Positions 10,500 to 21,653 of a stretch of 64,000 bases of DNA are shown here, piece after piece. The DNA comes from Phaseolus vulgaris. Its lineage: Eukaryota > Streptophyta > Magnoliopsida > Fabales > Fabaceae. The notes under the pieces are model-generated. The model was not told the DNA's origin. It ran no database searches and saw nothing but the letters and a program-made list of their open reading frames with translations. How positions within the stretch are numbered: position 1 is the first letter of the stretch; each line of letters opens with the position of its first letter. Both the position numbers and the translations under genes were made by a program. Location of the stretch: positions 19,039,138 to 19,103,137 of the forward strand of contig NC_023749.2 of assembly GCF_000499845.2 (NCBI RefSeq), in the 5' to 3' direction.

Positions 10500-12269
10500 C
10501 AAAAATCAATTAAATAGTTCCAGATGGTCTCCTCCAATCTGTTTAGCAACTACAACTAAGGAAGCTATATGATTGTCAATCAGAACGTCATGCTTCCTTT
10601 TCGGACCTAGTTTCTGACGAGGTTTCTACAAAATAAAGAACATTTGTTTAAATTAGATGTAATATATAAATATAAATTAATATAATGAAATGAAATTATT
10701 ACCGGAGGTTTTGGCATAAATCAAATGAGGTGTCTAGGCCAGGCTACGAATGCCTGAAATGCTTCGGCCACAGTTGCTACCTCATCTGAAGGTAGTGTCA
10801 CACGAGCATCAGGTACTCATACTCTTTAAATTGTTACCTTTGCCACATCAGGGGAGAGAGGAACGTTATGTAAGATGGTGGCCTCTTCATAGACTTTTCC
10901 AATGGCTACCACCTGAGGATCCTTGCTGCCCTCTACCAGTAGCTCACATTCTTTCGTCCGGCCAATGATATCCTTCCCTGATGTTGTAAGAGTCGCACAA
11001 CTCCCCTTTGTGCTCTTGGGAGCGGGACTAACAAGCACCTGAACCGACGGGCCATCACAAAGTTGTTGCGATAGTATCTCCTGTCGCAACTCTAGCCGCA
11101 TCCTTTCAATCTCCTTTATCATCTCCTCCATTAATTCTTGACGTAGCTTATTCCTCATTTCTGTTTTGGTCTCTTTGGGGGAGGAGGATGAGTGTCGTGG
11201 TGCATTTCCAAAATATAGTTTAATTCCAACCCCTTGTTCAGCCGCACGAACATCACCATAGTGTTCAGGTCGTCCAATTGCTTCAACCAGGATATTGTGA
11301 CGACCTTCAGGAACAAAATTACCTTGGGAGTCCAAGGAATCCTGCAAGAGACCAAAATCATATTAGTTTTTGATATAATTAATGTTTTAAAATAAATGCA
11401 AAAGAGGCTAAAAATAACTTACAATTTTTTTCGATGATAACACTTAATTGCTCAGAACTTGGTGCACCCGACTTTTTAATTCGGGCCCTCTTCCATTTTA
11501 CATGGCGCAAAGGTGCTGATGGAGGAGAAGTGACCCCTGTTTCCACTTTCTTAGACGCAATCCCCTGTCTAGATTGCTCATTTTCCACCATCAGTGATTG
11601 CTCAAGTTTTCGATACCCCGAACGAGACAGTACGTGCGGGGTAACATTCTTTAAAGCTATCTCTTGAGCTTTCTTCCGACGATCCGATCATAATTGAAAT
11701 AAACAAAGTGAATTAAATAATATGAACTTATATATGTTATATAAATAAAAATAGTTAAGTAACTTCACTTACCATCCAAGCTTCATTTTCACGGCTTTCT
11801 TTAAAAAGACGTCATGTCTCTTCATCAATATGTTTGTACTTTAAACATAGACTTTCACCTTTAAGGTCGCCAAAAATATATCTGACACCTTTAAGGTCGC
11901 CAAAAATATATCGTCAATATGCTTGTACTTTAAACATGGACTTTCATCATTAAACAATAATAATGTAAAGATTACCAGAACATCCTCCCAGATCATGTTC
12001 TGATCGACCTCTGACACGTCATCCCATAAATTAATCAAAATGGAGAGCCTCTCACGAGAAACAACTCCAAGATAGCTATTAAACTCATCTACATTAGGAC
12101 CAAAAGCCACTCCAGTGTTCATGTCAATGTCAACATGTATCGTCTCACCAGCAGCACGTTTCTTTGCAAGACGCTTCAATCTAGTAGGTCCTTTGCTGCC
12201 TTGTCCGGATCGGGATCTGATTGGAGCCTGATCCTCATCCATATATGTGTTAAAAAAATTAGGTAACAC
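10500..12269 (-). pseudogene. CACTA second gene, Transposase_24-like (Ptta/En/Spm), truncated
   Basis: Exon-like blocks on the minus strand are: 12269 to about 11841 (KGPTRLKRLAKKRAAGETI, NTGVAFGPN, LINLWDDVSE); 11591-11379 (RHVKWKRARIKKSGAPSSEQ); 11347-10826 (DSQGNFVPEGRHNILVEAIG and GRPEHYGDVRAA, then a charged helix rich in M/E/R). A further stretch reaches about 10703 (LPSDEVATVAEAFQAFVAWP), and a last one lies near 10640-10500 (GPKRKHDVLIDNHIASLV). These are features of plant Ptta/En/Spm proteins thought to bind subterminal repeats. The Ulp1-like C-terminus seen in the second CACTA copy (22240-22985) is missing. Gaps between blocks may be introns or decay. Confidence 0.82.
11823..11950 (-). 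repeat. Local tandem duplications at the end of the second CACTA gene's first block
   Basis: A 30-bp unit starting at 11856 is repeated at 11886, keeping frame (the peptide DIFLATLKVS occurs twice). A larger duplication of about 35 bp lies at 11823 and 11912, an offset of 89 bases. Confidence 0.8.
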
Positions 12270-15200
12270 ACATTAGTTAATCTGCATCAAATTCTAAATG
12301 CGTATTTTAAAAAATATTTCTAAATTTATTACCATAGTGGATTAAATGTTCATATGTAAATTCCTTCATTGTGGTCTTTATGGGTTGCATGTACATCATC
12401 AAGTACATCGTCATCTTTATTACTTATCATTGGGTGTGAATTCAATGAACGGGGCTCACCATTTTCAATATCATTTATGGCTTCCCCTTGTTTTTCCCGT
12501 GTAAAACGACATACCAATGTTTTGACGTAGGATCTTTCACATAGCAAACTTGAGGTGCTTGTTAAACCATTATAATGGCTCATATTGATACCCTATCTTT
12601 CGAAATTCCACTAGTGTGAATCCTAATTCATCAATTTTAACCTCACTTTTATTGTCAACTCATTTACACTTGAAAACTGGAATAGAAAACTTAGTATAGT
12701 CAACCTCCCATATCTCTTCTATAAACACATAGTATGTCATTAATCCAAGTACAAGATTTGTATCTTTCGAAGTGGAAAACTGTATTGACTCGACTTCAAG
12801 AGTAACACCAGAATTTTGAATTGTACTCTTTTCATCCATAGACTTCGTGTAAAATATACAATTATTCACTTTGTACGCTTTACAAGAAATGACATCAAAC
12901 TTCAATCCAGTAGCCAACCAAGTCAGGGTCTCCGATGTCGTTGAATTCTTTAACACCTCGTCTTTAAACCAAGGCATGAAAGTTCTATTATGTTCCATCA
13001 AGACCCATTTCTTTGCTTGTCTTGGGTTATTTGCCTTCACAACGGCTTTATGAGCTTCTATGTAAGGTATAACTTCATTTATGTTATTCAATATATACAA
13101 ATGTGCTTGCAAGACTTCTGATCGAGATTTTCTTACAATATTCACACCATGTAAACATTTACTTGTACAATGCCCGTGGTGCCATGAATTAGTTGGAAGA
13201 CCTATTGGATTTGTTTTTTACATGCACTCTGAACAAAATTCAATACTTTCTTCAGCTATGTACCTTTCAATCATTGAAGCTTTTGGACGATAATGATTTT
13301 TCACATGACCTTTCAAAATTTTCATATACTGCTCAACAAGATATATCCATCTTAAGTACACTGGTCCACACAATCTAACCTCTCTTACCAGATGCACAAC
13401 TAGATTAACCATGATGTCAAAAAAAGATGGAGGAAAAAATATCTCCAATTCACATAAGATAACAACATTTTCATCTTGAAGTTCATCTAGTTTTAATGGA
13501 TCAATGACTTTACAATAGATGGAAGAGAAGAATGAGCACAAATGGGTTATGGTATATCTAACATTTTTTGGTAAGATCCCACGAATAGCTACCGACAACA
13601 ACTATTGCATCAAGATGTGGCAATCATGAGACATCAACCCAATTAACTTCAAATCTTGCAATGACACTTGGCTCTTCACATTTGAGGAATGTCCTTGTGG
13701 CACTTTCACACCCTTTAGACATTGACAAAATCTATTTTTTTCATCTTTTGACATGGTGTAACAGGTTGTGGGCAAATATGTACACTTACCCATTAGTATA
13801 TGTGCCAACTTGCCGCGTATGTTCATCTTAATCAAATCTAAACAAGCATTTAGACCATCATTCGTCTTCCTGTTAATGTTAAGAAGTGTACCAATTAAGC
13901 TATCACACACATTCTTCTCAACATGCATTACATATATACAATGTATGACTTCTAACCTCGACCAGTACGGAAGATCAAAGAAGATTGATTTTTTCTTCCA
14001 AATGTTTCTCAGGGATGACTTTTTTTTTTACTTACCGAAGGTGTGGTCTATGTTATTTACCTTTTAGTAACCCTCAACAACAGTTAATGGAGTTGGTGGA
14101 CCACTAGCCTCTTGGTGTCCATTAAAGGCTTTTTTCAACCTCTGGTAAGGATGTTGACTTCTATGAAACCTCCGATGCCGAAGATATAATGTCTTCCTTC
14201 CATGTTTCAATTGTTGAGAAGTAGTGTCTTCTTCTTGATAAGTTACCATATGCCGAAAAGTCATTGATGGTGCAAAATAACATGGCATGCAACTTGAAAG
14301 TTTCATTAGCAAAGCCATCAAATACTTCAACACCCTGATCCCACATTAACTTCAAATCTTCAATTAGGGGACTTAGATAAACATTTATGGCATTTCCTGG
14401 CTGTTTCGGACCGGATATCATCATAGACAACATCATGTATTTTCGCTCCATGCACAATCCAAGAGGTAAGTTGTAAATAACCAGTAAAACAGACCATGAA
14501 CTATGATTTGAACTCCTGTTACCAAATAGATTCATTATGTCTATAGCTAAACCAAGTCGGATATTTCTTGATTCTTTACCAAAATCTGGAAACTCATCAT
14601 CAAATTTCTTACACTGAATAGAATCAGTTGGATGTCGGTACATGCCATCACATTTCCTCTCATCTGCATGCCATCTAAGATTCTTAGCATTGTCTAGGTT
14701 TCCAAACAAACACTTCATCCTTGGAATGATGGGAAGATACCACATAACCTTCATTGGGGGTCCATGCTTTTCTATCTCTTCAATAGTATCATCATCTTTT
14801 TGTTTCAACTTATAACGTGATAAATAGGACATGCATGTATCTTTTTATACTCCATACCCATTGGACAAAGAATCATTTTGGCCTCATAATTATGATTAGA
14901 TAGAGTATTTCCCTCTGGAAGCATATCCTTCAAGAACTGAAGCAATTCCGTGAAGCTTTTATCAGTCCATCCATTTATTGCCTTCAAATTCATCAATCTT
15001 AACAGCGCTGACAACCGTGTGAAGTTAGTTGATCCAGGATACAATGGAGTCTTTGTTAGAATGTATGGCCTTAAACGAGAGGGGGGTGAATTGTTTGAAG
15101 GGGGTTTTCACAAACTTTTTAAGCTAGAATGAAATTCTTTGCAAGAAACCAGAGATTAGGAATTCAGTTAGCCAAGAAACAAAGCTCAAAACAGTAAAGC

Positions 15201-15953
15201 ACCAGAAAAACAATCGGTTGTTTCGAAGAAACAATCGGTTGTTTATACCAGTAAAAACAACAACAACTGAATTTAAAGAGTTTAAGGAAGAAAGAGATGC
15301 ACAAACAGTTTATACTGGTTCACTCTTAAACCAAGAGCTACATCCAGTTTCCTAGAAACCACTGGGAATCCACTAAGTAATCAAAACCATATTACATACA
15401 CACACCATCAAAGAAGTGACCTTGATCCCCTCAAGAAACACACTTCCTTTGGCTCAGCACACACACCAAGAATGTTGATCTTGACAACCTCAAGAGCACA
15501 CAAACCTTATTGGCTTTACAACACCAGAATGTACAAAGTATTCAGAACGAATTACACTTGTTACAGAATGAACTGAAATCAATACAGATGTAATTCTATT
15601 CCACTTTCTCTTGATAAAGCAAAGCTCAAAGGTGAAAACTAAAATCTTTGAAAACAATTTGTGAAAAACTCAAACAAGTTTTTCTATCTTCTTGTTGTTT
15701 TTTATAAAACTTAAACAAACTATTTATAGCATTCAAAGAATGGTCAAAGCATTTAAAGCATGAGCGTATTCAGTTATAAAATCATTTAAAGCTCACTTAA
15801 CTAACAAAACTGTTTCTGTTAGGATTTTGAAACAAACAATTGATTGAAAGTGCGAATCGATCGGTTGTTTTGGTTTGACAGCAAGTCAACCAACCAAAAC
15901 AGTTTTCAATCTTTTCAAAAACACTTAAGTATAAAACAATCGGTTGTTTCGAC

Positions 15954-15958
15954 AAAAC
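15954..15958 (+). repeat. Target-site duplication AAAAC, left copy of inner solo LTR
   Basis: Immediately precedes the TG end; identical to 17097-17101. Confidence 0.88.
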
Positions 15959-17096
15959 TGTTGAACCTTGTGATGTTCAATGTTTTGAAGAATCCAAATC
16001 CTTTGAAGGATGTTGAAGCCTCTGCTTTGCTTGTTGATGTTGTGCTGGTTTAAGCTTTGTTCTGGGGTAGTTTATATGTTGTAATCCACCCTTGTATTAA
16101 ATCTCAAGCAATTAGCATCTCAATCCTTATCAAAGTAAAATGTTTTTCAAACTAAGTTGAAACAACCGATTGTTTTGTCGAAACAACCGATTGTTTATAC
16201 TTAGGTGTTTTGAGAAAGATTGAAAACTGTTTTTGAATGGTTGAAACTGTTAAGTACCAAAACAACCGATTGATTCGAGGAAACAACCGATTGTTTGTTT
16301 TGGAACCATAACAGAAAAATTGTTTTCTTTGACTGGGCTTTAAATGATTTAACTGAATACGCTCCAGTCATTAAATGCTTTGACCAATCTTTTAAAGCAA
16401 TTTAAGAGTTTGTTAAGATTTGATAACAAACTATATCTTTGTATAAATTCAGAAAAACAGATTTAAGTATTAAGAATATTTTGACAAAGTTTTTCAAAAG
16501 AGTTTTTCAAAGTGCTGAGATTGCTTAAGAGTTTGTGATTGATCAAGGTGCTGGAATAGGATTATACTTGTATTGATTTCAGATATTCATCTGTAACAAG
16601 TGTAATCTTTGTAATCTGTTGAACAATTCGTTTCTGTGTTTTGCTGAGATTGGCTGTGTGTTCTTGAGGTGTTCAAGATCAGCAATCTTAGTGTTGGCCA
16701 AGGAGAGTGTGTTTCTTGAGGTGTTTAAGGTCATTCTCTTGGTTGTTGTGTAAGTGATCAAGTGGTGATTGCTTAGTGGATATCCTCAGGGTTTCTGAGA
16801 AGACTGGATGTAGCTCTGGTTTGGAGTGAACCAGTATAAACAACTGTGTAAATCTCTCTATCTCTAACTCTTTAAATTCAGTTTATTTGTTGTTTGCTGG
16901 TATAAACAACCGATTGTTTCTACGAAACAACCGATTGTTTTTCTGGTATTACAGCTTTTGCTTGCTGTTTTGGCTAACTGAATTGCTGAATCAATTGGTT
17001 TCTAAGATAAATTTATTCTAGCTTTGAAAAGTTTGCGAAAACTCTTTTAAACAATTCACCCCCCCCCCCTCTAGTTTAAAGCCATCTTTTCTAACA
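15959..17096 (+). mobile_element. Solo LTR of Sirevirus type (inner, inverted)
   Basis: Begins TGTTGAACCTTGTG and ends TTTTCTAACA after a long C run (17059-17070). It is flanked by perfect AAAAC duplications at 15954-15958 and 17097-17101. Length 1138 bp. It is clearly the same family as the outer LTR (matching start, GAAGAATCCAAATCC block, AACAACCGATTGTTT repeats, GAGTGAACCAGTATAA core and end) but in the opposite orientation, so the two form a long imperfect palindrome. No genes inside. Confidence 0.92.
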
Positions 17097-17101
17097 AAAA
17101 C
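17097..17101 (+). repeat. Target-site duplication AAAAC, right copy of inner solo LTR
   Basis: Immediately follows the CA end; pairs with 15954-15958. Confidence 0.88.
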
Positions 17102-17770
17102 AACAGGTTGTTTTTCATTTAGTTTGAAAAACACTTTAAACTTAAAAGATTTGAAAACACTTAAGCTTTAGATTCAACGAAGAGTGGATTACAATGATAA
17201 ACTACCCCAGATCCTACTCTAAAACATAGCAGCAACTTCAAGCAACTTCAGCCTTCCATCAAATGCTAGGATTTGGATTCTTCAAAGATTTTGATCACAC
17301 TTGATTCAACAGTCTCTGCATCGCTTGACATACTTCCATATCCATACGCTTCTGCAAAAGACTCAACTCCCACATCATGAATCATGTCCTCCAATAGATC
17401 ATCATCTACATCATCATGTACTGCATCATCCATGGTGGACCCCACATACTCTTCAGTTACGAAAACGCGTGGTAAATTTAATAATTCACCGTGTCATGTC
17501 CAAGTTGTATCAGATCGAATGAATCCATCACATAGCAGGTGCTCCCTCATTATCTTAACATCCAGTATCCTTCCATTCAAACAATTAACGCACGAACACC
17601 TGATCTTTGCTCCATCATGACCATTATTGATCGCGTTACGTTGCGCAAATTGTATAAATTCTTCTACTCCTCTTTCGTACTCATCACTTATGCGAATAGA
17701 ATTAATACAATTTCGATCCATTATATTTTGAAATAGTCATTCATGTGTTTTATAATCATTGTTCTATTTC

Positions 17771-17855
17771 ACGCGTTTGCCGAGGGTCGAACACCCCTGG
17801 ACTCAATAACAACGCGTATCAATTGCCGAGGGTTGAACACTCTCGGACTCAATAC
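17771..17855 (-). repeat. Duplicated CCGAGGGT-GAACAC motif in CACTA leader
   Basis: Two copies of a TTGCCGAGGGT(C/T)GAACAC...GGACTCAATA block, at about 17771 and 17824. They lie just upstream of the transposase ATG on the minus strand, so they are leader sequence of the CACTA element. Confidence 0.6.
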
Positions 17856-18369
17856 AAACATGATAATTCTATTGTAAACTAACAACTAACATAATATAAA
17901 TACAAATTATAATAAATACTAAATAATATAAATTTTAGAAAATACAAATTATAATACATAAAAAAACACAGATTCATAACATTAAAAAAATTCAAAAAAT
18001 TTAAAACACCACCAACCTTGTGTGTGAAGGCAACGTTGGTGAAGAGTGGCACGGGAGTGCTAGCAACGGCGGCGGCGTCGGACGCGGCGGCGGATGCGAA
18101 AGCAGCGACGAAGCAAACAGAAAAACTCACAAGAACCCACGAAGGCAATGAAACAGTTCTTCGAGCAATGCAAGAAACCAAACAAAGTAAGAAAAATGAA
18201 AAAGATATATATAAGATTGGTGAAGAAGAAAGAGTCTTGAACAAACTTACAAATGCACCAAAAGGAAACGAATGAAGTTGCAGAAGAAGAGATGATCACA
18301 AAGTGCAAATGCGAGAGAGGACAGTTCAAACGCAAAAGGCAGAGAGGAGAAAGAAAGTGAAAACGTAAG

Positions 18370-18642
18370 CGACGCGCTTCAAAATTTAAGGTAAAAAATG
18401 ATTTACAAGTGCGACTATTAGTAACAGCCACACTCATAAATCAAGTGCTTTGATTTACAAGTGCGACTATAGGTAAAACCACACCCGTAAATCAAGCGTT
18501 TTGATTTACAAGGGCGGCTTTACAAATAGTCGCACTTGTAAATGAACTTAATCTAAAAAATGTCACCGTTTTTTTAACAAAAGTGTCTAATCGCAAAGCC
18601 GCACTAAATTCACAGTACTTGTTTCTACATTTTGCACTAGTG
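18370..18642 (-). repeat. CACTA 5' TIR and subterminal repeats
   Basis: The terminus is CACTAGTG at 18635-18642. Inside it lie several copies, in both orientations, of a TTTACAAGTGCGACTA-like motif (about 18400, 18450, 18500, 18530), the arrangement expected for transposase-binding subterminal repeats of CACTA elements. Confidence 0.8.
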
Positions 18643-20614
18643 GGTGTTAATTCCCGATACTGATATTAAAGGACATTAATTCCTATATTAGCACAAATCA
18701 ACGAATACTAAATAATTAGTCTTTACTGATGAATTTGGACCAATAACAAGGTTAGATACAAGAAAAATAGGGAGAGACTCTAGTATATGTAAGAGAAGAT
18801 AAAAAAAAAAGTCAGATTACACACTCGATTAAAAGTACATTTATTCTTAATATACTGAATGTTCTGAATTTAAGATCGTTCATACTCTTGTCTGAAAAAT
18901 ATAGAAACCAAGACAACAAAATTTATAACTTGGATTATAAAATTTTATTTATTATTTATTATGACTTTTGAGTACTTTATAACCGACTTTACATAAATCC
19001 TCAAAATTAATGTTGGATAATTTCTATATCCTACTTCTAATATGGAAATTCGTTTATAAAGCTTTTAATCCGTGCCGAAGAAAGATTAGTGATTGAATAC
19101 TAAAAAAAGACATAAAAACACATTAGTATAACCCTTAAAAAGTTTTCATGAAAATAGCATCTAAAGTTAGGAGATAGGGAGATAGGGCTCTCGAAGCAAG
19201 AAAAATAAAATTGTATGATTATAGTAAAAGAACAAAATGATAGAGATTTAGTGTGGAGCCCACGCGTGCGGATTATCGCCGACCTGTTTTTGAGGGACAC
19301 CCTTGTGGTCGTTACTTTGTAACGACAACCATATCTGATGGCTTATTGTTTCAAACTCTTTGCATTGCACCGAAAGTGAAAAGATGGAGCATTACGTGGA
19401 TCCTTTCCCAGACACAAAACTCCACTCTCTTACCTCACACACTCTATCATTAACCCACTTCAAATGTTATTCTCAAACAAATACATAATAAACTCTATTC
19501 TTCGTCTTTGCTAATCTATTCCTCATGCATATGTTTGACTTTGACAAATTCAAACTACCTTTTTTTTTCACTTTCAACAGACATGCTTGCAGGATTGATT
19601 GTTATAATGTGAAGATGACCTTCTGATTATTTTCTACATAAGTTTAGAGATTTGGGTCTTTGTTGTTTGTCCCTTCAAAGCTGTTTTTTTTATATATATA
19701 GAAACAGCTGCAACCCTATTTTTAATTATTTTAGTCAATTTCATAAGAATGTGATAAATCACGATCGAGAAAATATTAAATAATCTGATAATCAGGTTTT
19801 TGTAATTAATAATCAGGAGAACTGAAGTTATTTTATTGATCATATCTAATTGCTTGAATGTGTTAACCGACCTTTCTTATTATTTTTTTTTCTTTCTTTT
19901 TTGTATCTACCATTATTCTTGCAAGAAGTTGTATCATTTGACGATAGGGAAGATGATTGCATAAACTTTTTGAAGATACGAAGAATCTAGAGCATAAGAA
20001 AAGTTATAGTGAGACAAGAAAGAATTGTGTAAAAGACTCGCATATGCTATAGAAGACGTACATGATGGACAAAACGTAATTACTCATCTTTGAGAATGAG
20101 GGAGATAATTTTGAGAACCATGCTCCTCTGAAGTGAGTTATAAAGTAAATAATGTTAACAGTTACTTGAAAAGAATGAACTGTTAATGTTATTTAAGAAT
20201 GCAAAACAAATTATAAATGTTATCATATTAATTAATCGTTAATTCGTTAACTATTAACTTTTTTTTATTTCATTAGCTGTGCAGATTATTGTAAAAGAAT
20301 ATTTAATAAATAATTGAGAGCAAGTTAAAGTAAATATAAAAGCTGAAAGTCTAAATATTAAGCATGCTTTAGCATGACAATTATACTGAATATTGTAAAC
20401 ATGCTGAGTGTGAACACTCCGTCTCACTTTAAGTTAAAATTTCTACCTGAAACCTAGTTTATAATCTGATTTTGGATTAAATTAAATAACTAATATAGAT
20501 GTTGTTGTAAGATCCAACTTTGATGTTTAATATAGATAGTTGTAAAAGACTTTGAAGTTTTAAGATATGTTTAGTATATAAATTACAGTTTTAATTGAGT
20601 TAAATATGTTTTTA
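18643..20614. other. Intergenic DNA without recognisable gene
   Basis: AT-rich with scattered short frames. The exception is a GC-richer island at 19245-19470, described separately. No RNA gene or complete element identified. Confidence 0.5.
19245..19470 (+). promoter_or_regulatory. Promoter-like island (possible orphan promoter fragment)
   Basis: Within AT-rich DNA this stretch has CACGCGTG, GCCGAC (the DRE/CRT core), TTACGTGG (ABRE-like) and a CT/CA-rich segment like plant 5' leaders. No coding sequence follows. It might be a leftover of a gene promoter or TE regulatory DNA. Motif matches of this length can be chance. Confidence 0.25.
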
Positions 20615-20992
20615 CATTAAATAAAATTATCAAATAAAAACCAATGTTTAGAGAACAAAATAATTAGTTGCAATAGTAACTAAATTAGAGACCATTTTAG
20701 AAACTAAAAAGAAATTGGTTTCTAAATTAATTTCTATTGTTAAATGGTTTATAAATTGACATCTAATTAGCAATCAAAGTTTTAACTACCAATTATTTAG
20801 ATTATAAATTTGGTAGCAAAAACCTTGATTTCTAATTAGATACCAATTTAGAAACCATTTAACAATAATAGAAACTTATTTAGAAACCAAAAATTTATTT
20901 AGTCTCTAAAATGGTCTCTAATTTAGTCACTATATCAACTAATTATTTTTTGTCTCTAAAATTGGTTTCTATTTCATGATTTTTTTGTAGTG
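20615..20992. mobile_element. Palindromic MITE, CACTA-like ends
   Basis: The two halves are imperfect inverted copies of each other (TTAGAGACCATTTTAGA and TTTCTATTGTTAAATGG-type blocks recur in reverse complement). The right terminus reads CACTACAAAAAAAT on the minus strand; the left terminus is a decayed version (CATTAAATAAAAT). Length about 378 bp, no coding capacity. Mobilised in trans if ever active. Confidence 0.7.
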
Positions 20993-21393
20993 TTAATTCA
21001 TGAAATTTATATGAAATTATATTTTATTCTTCGTGTTAATGTGAAACTCCATTTGTCACAGGGAAAAATTGTTAACGTTGTTTGGTTCCAAAGATGTTTT
21101 ACATTGTTTTTCAAAGTGTAAGGATTCAATGACTCTACAATTTTGGTGAAGGAATTTCACATTGAAGTTTAGGAACTAAAAAATACTTAACCCTTTAATT
21201 TTTTTAATTGTATTTTATAAACTTTAGTGCTTCTAAAAAAATATTAGTAATGTGTTTGTAAATCTGGTTCCTTGCGAGAACTTCCTAACTTAGCTTAGCT
21301 TTTTGAAAAAAAAAATTTGAGGAACGGAATAGAGGTAAATGAGTTAAAGTATTTACTTTATTTTAGTTGAGTTTGAAGTTTGGTGATATATAT

Positions 21394-21604
21394 ACTACTA
21401 GAAAATTATTAAATAAAAATCAATTTTAAAGATAAAAATAATAAATTATTATATTGACTAAATTAAATAATATTTTAGAGATTAAAAAAATTATTGGTAT
21501 CTAAATTAGTTTCCATTATTGATAAATAATTTCTAATCAAATTAACTACCAATTATTTAGTAACTAAATTGGTATCTCAACCGTCGTTTCATTGGTTAGT
21601 AACT

Positions 21605-21612
<8 letters not shown>
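21394..21612. mobile_element. Partial second copy of the palindromic MITE
   Basis: Starts with a decayed ACTACTAGAAAATTATT terminus and follows the same order of blocks (AATCAATTTTAAAGA, TTGACTAAATTA, ACTACCAATTATTTAG) as the 20615 copy. The right side is lost at the AT repeat. Confidence 0.6.

Positions 21613-21651
<39 letters not shown>
21613..21651. repeat. (AT)n microsatellite
   Basis: Uninterrupted AT dinucleotides over about 39 bases. Confidence 0.95.

Positions 21652-21653
<2 letters not shown>

Larger units (their letters stand above)
15054..17311 (-). mobile_element. Solo LTR of Sirevirus type (outer), interrupted by a same-family solo LTR
   Basis: On the minus strand it begins TGTTGAATCAAG (17311) and ends TTCTAACA (15054). 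It is flanked by a 5-bp duplication with one difference, GTCTT at 15049-15053 and GTCTC at 17312-17316. Removing the insertion joins the CACTA codons for DAET and PLYPGS. Its own length, without the inner LTR and one duplication, is 1115 bp. It holds a TAGCTC...TGAACCAGTATAAA core (rc at about 15318-15350) shared with the other Sirevirus-like LTRs in the window. No internal genes, hence a solo LTR. Confidence 0.9.
12350..17721 (-). pseudogene. CACTA TNP2-type transposase (broken)
   Basis: Begins at ATG 17721 with the transposase-associated domain (MDRNCINSIRISDEYERGVE; Cys pair in IRCSCVNCLNG), then an acidic linker to SSDAET at 17317. After the nested LTRs the frame resumes at 15044 (PLYPGS, NGWTDKSFTELL), followed by the Transposase_21 core at 14832-14161 (MWYLPIIPRMKCLF, WHADERKCDGMYRHP, DVYLSPLIED-type NVYLSPLIED, FDGFANETF). 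Further blocks are 14333-14064 (LKHGRKTLYLRHRRF), 13928-13602 (MHVEKNVCDSLIGTLLNI), 13601-13218 (DUF4218, SFFDIMVNLVVHLVREVRLC), 13145-12660 (DUF4216-like) and 12583-12350. Lesions: Trp-to-stop at 17494-17496, the LTR insertion, a frameshift and small deletion near 14220, and a stop at about 12648. Intact homologues cut at CACTA ends. Confidence 0.9.
10500..18642 (-). mobile_element. CACTA (En/Spm-type) transposon, 3' truncated, with nested LTRs
   Basis: The minus strand starts with a CACTAGTGCAAAATGTAG terminus at 18642-18625, followed by subterminal repeats (18370-18600). Then come a TNP2-type transposase (17721 to 12350) and a Transposase_24-like second gene (12269 to about 10500). The matching TIR is not found near 10.1-10.5 kb, so the 3' end is missing. 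The coding regions carry stops, frameshifts, an internal deletion and the nested solo LTRs at 15054-17311, so the element cannot make its own transposase. Confidence 0.88.

Noticed and set aside
17255..17295. FEESKS-type peptide read as the end of the CACTA exon
   Set aside because: The same GAAGAATCCAAATCC sequence occurs in the inner LTR, so it belongs to the LTR; the true junction is DAET at 17317.
15054..17311. Foldback (TIR) DNA transposon interpretation of the palindrome
   Set aside because: Each arm has its own TG...CA ends and its own 5-bp duplication, which nested solo LTRs explain and a single foldback element does not.
17879..18437. Long open frames on both strands near the CACTA 5' end
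   Set aside because: They overlap the leader and subterminal repeats of the CACTA element, show low-complexity Ala/Arg or hydrophobic composition and no domain; translation by chance is more likely.
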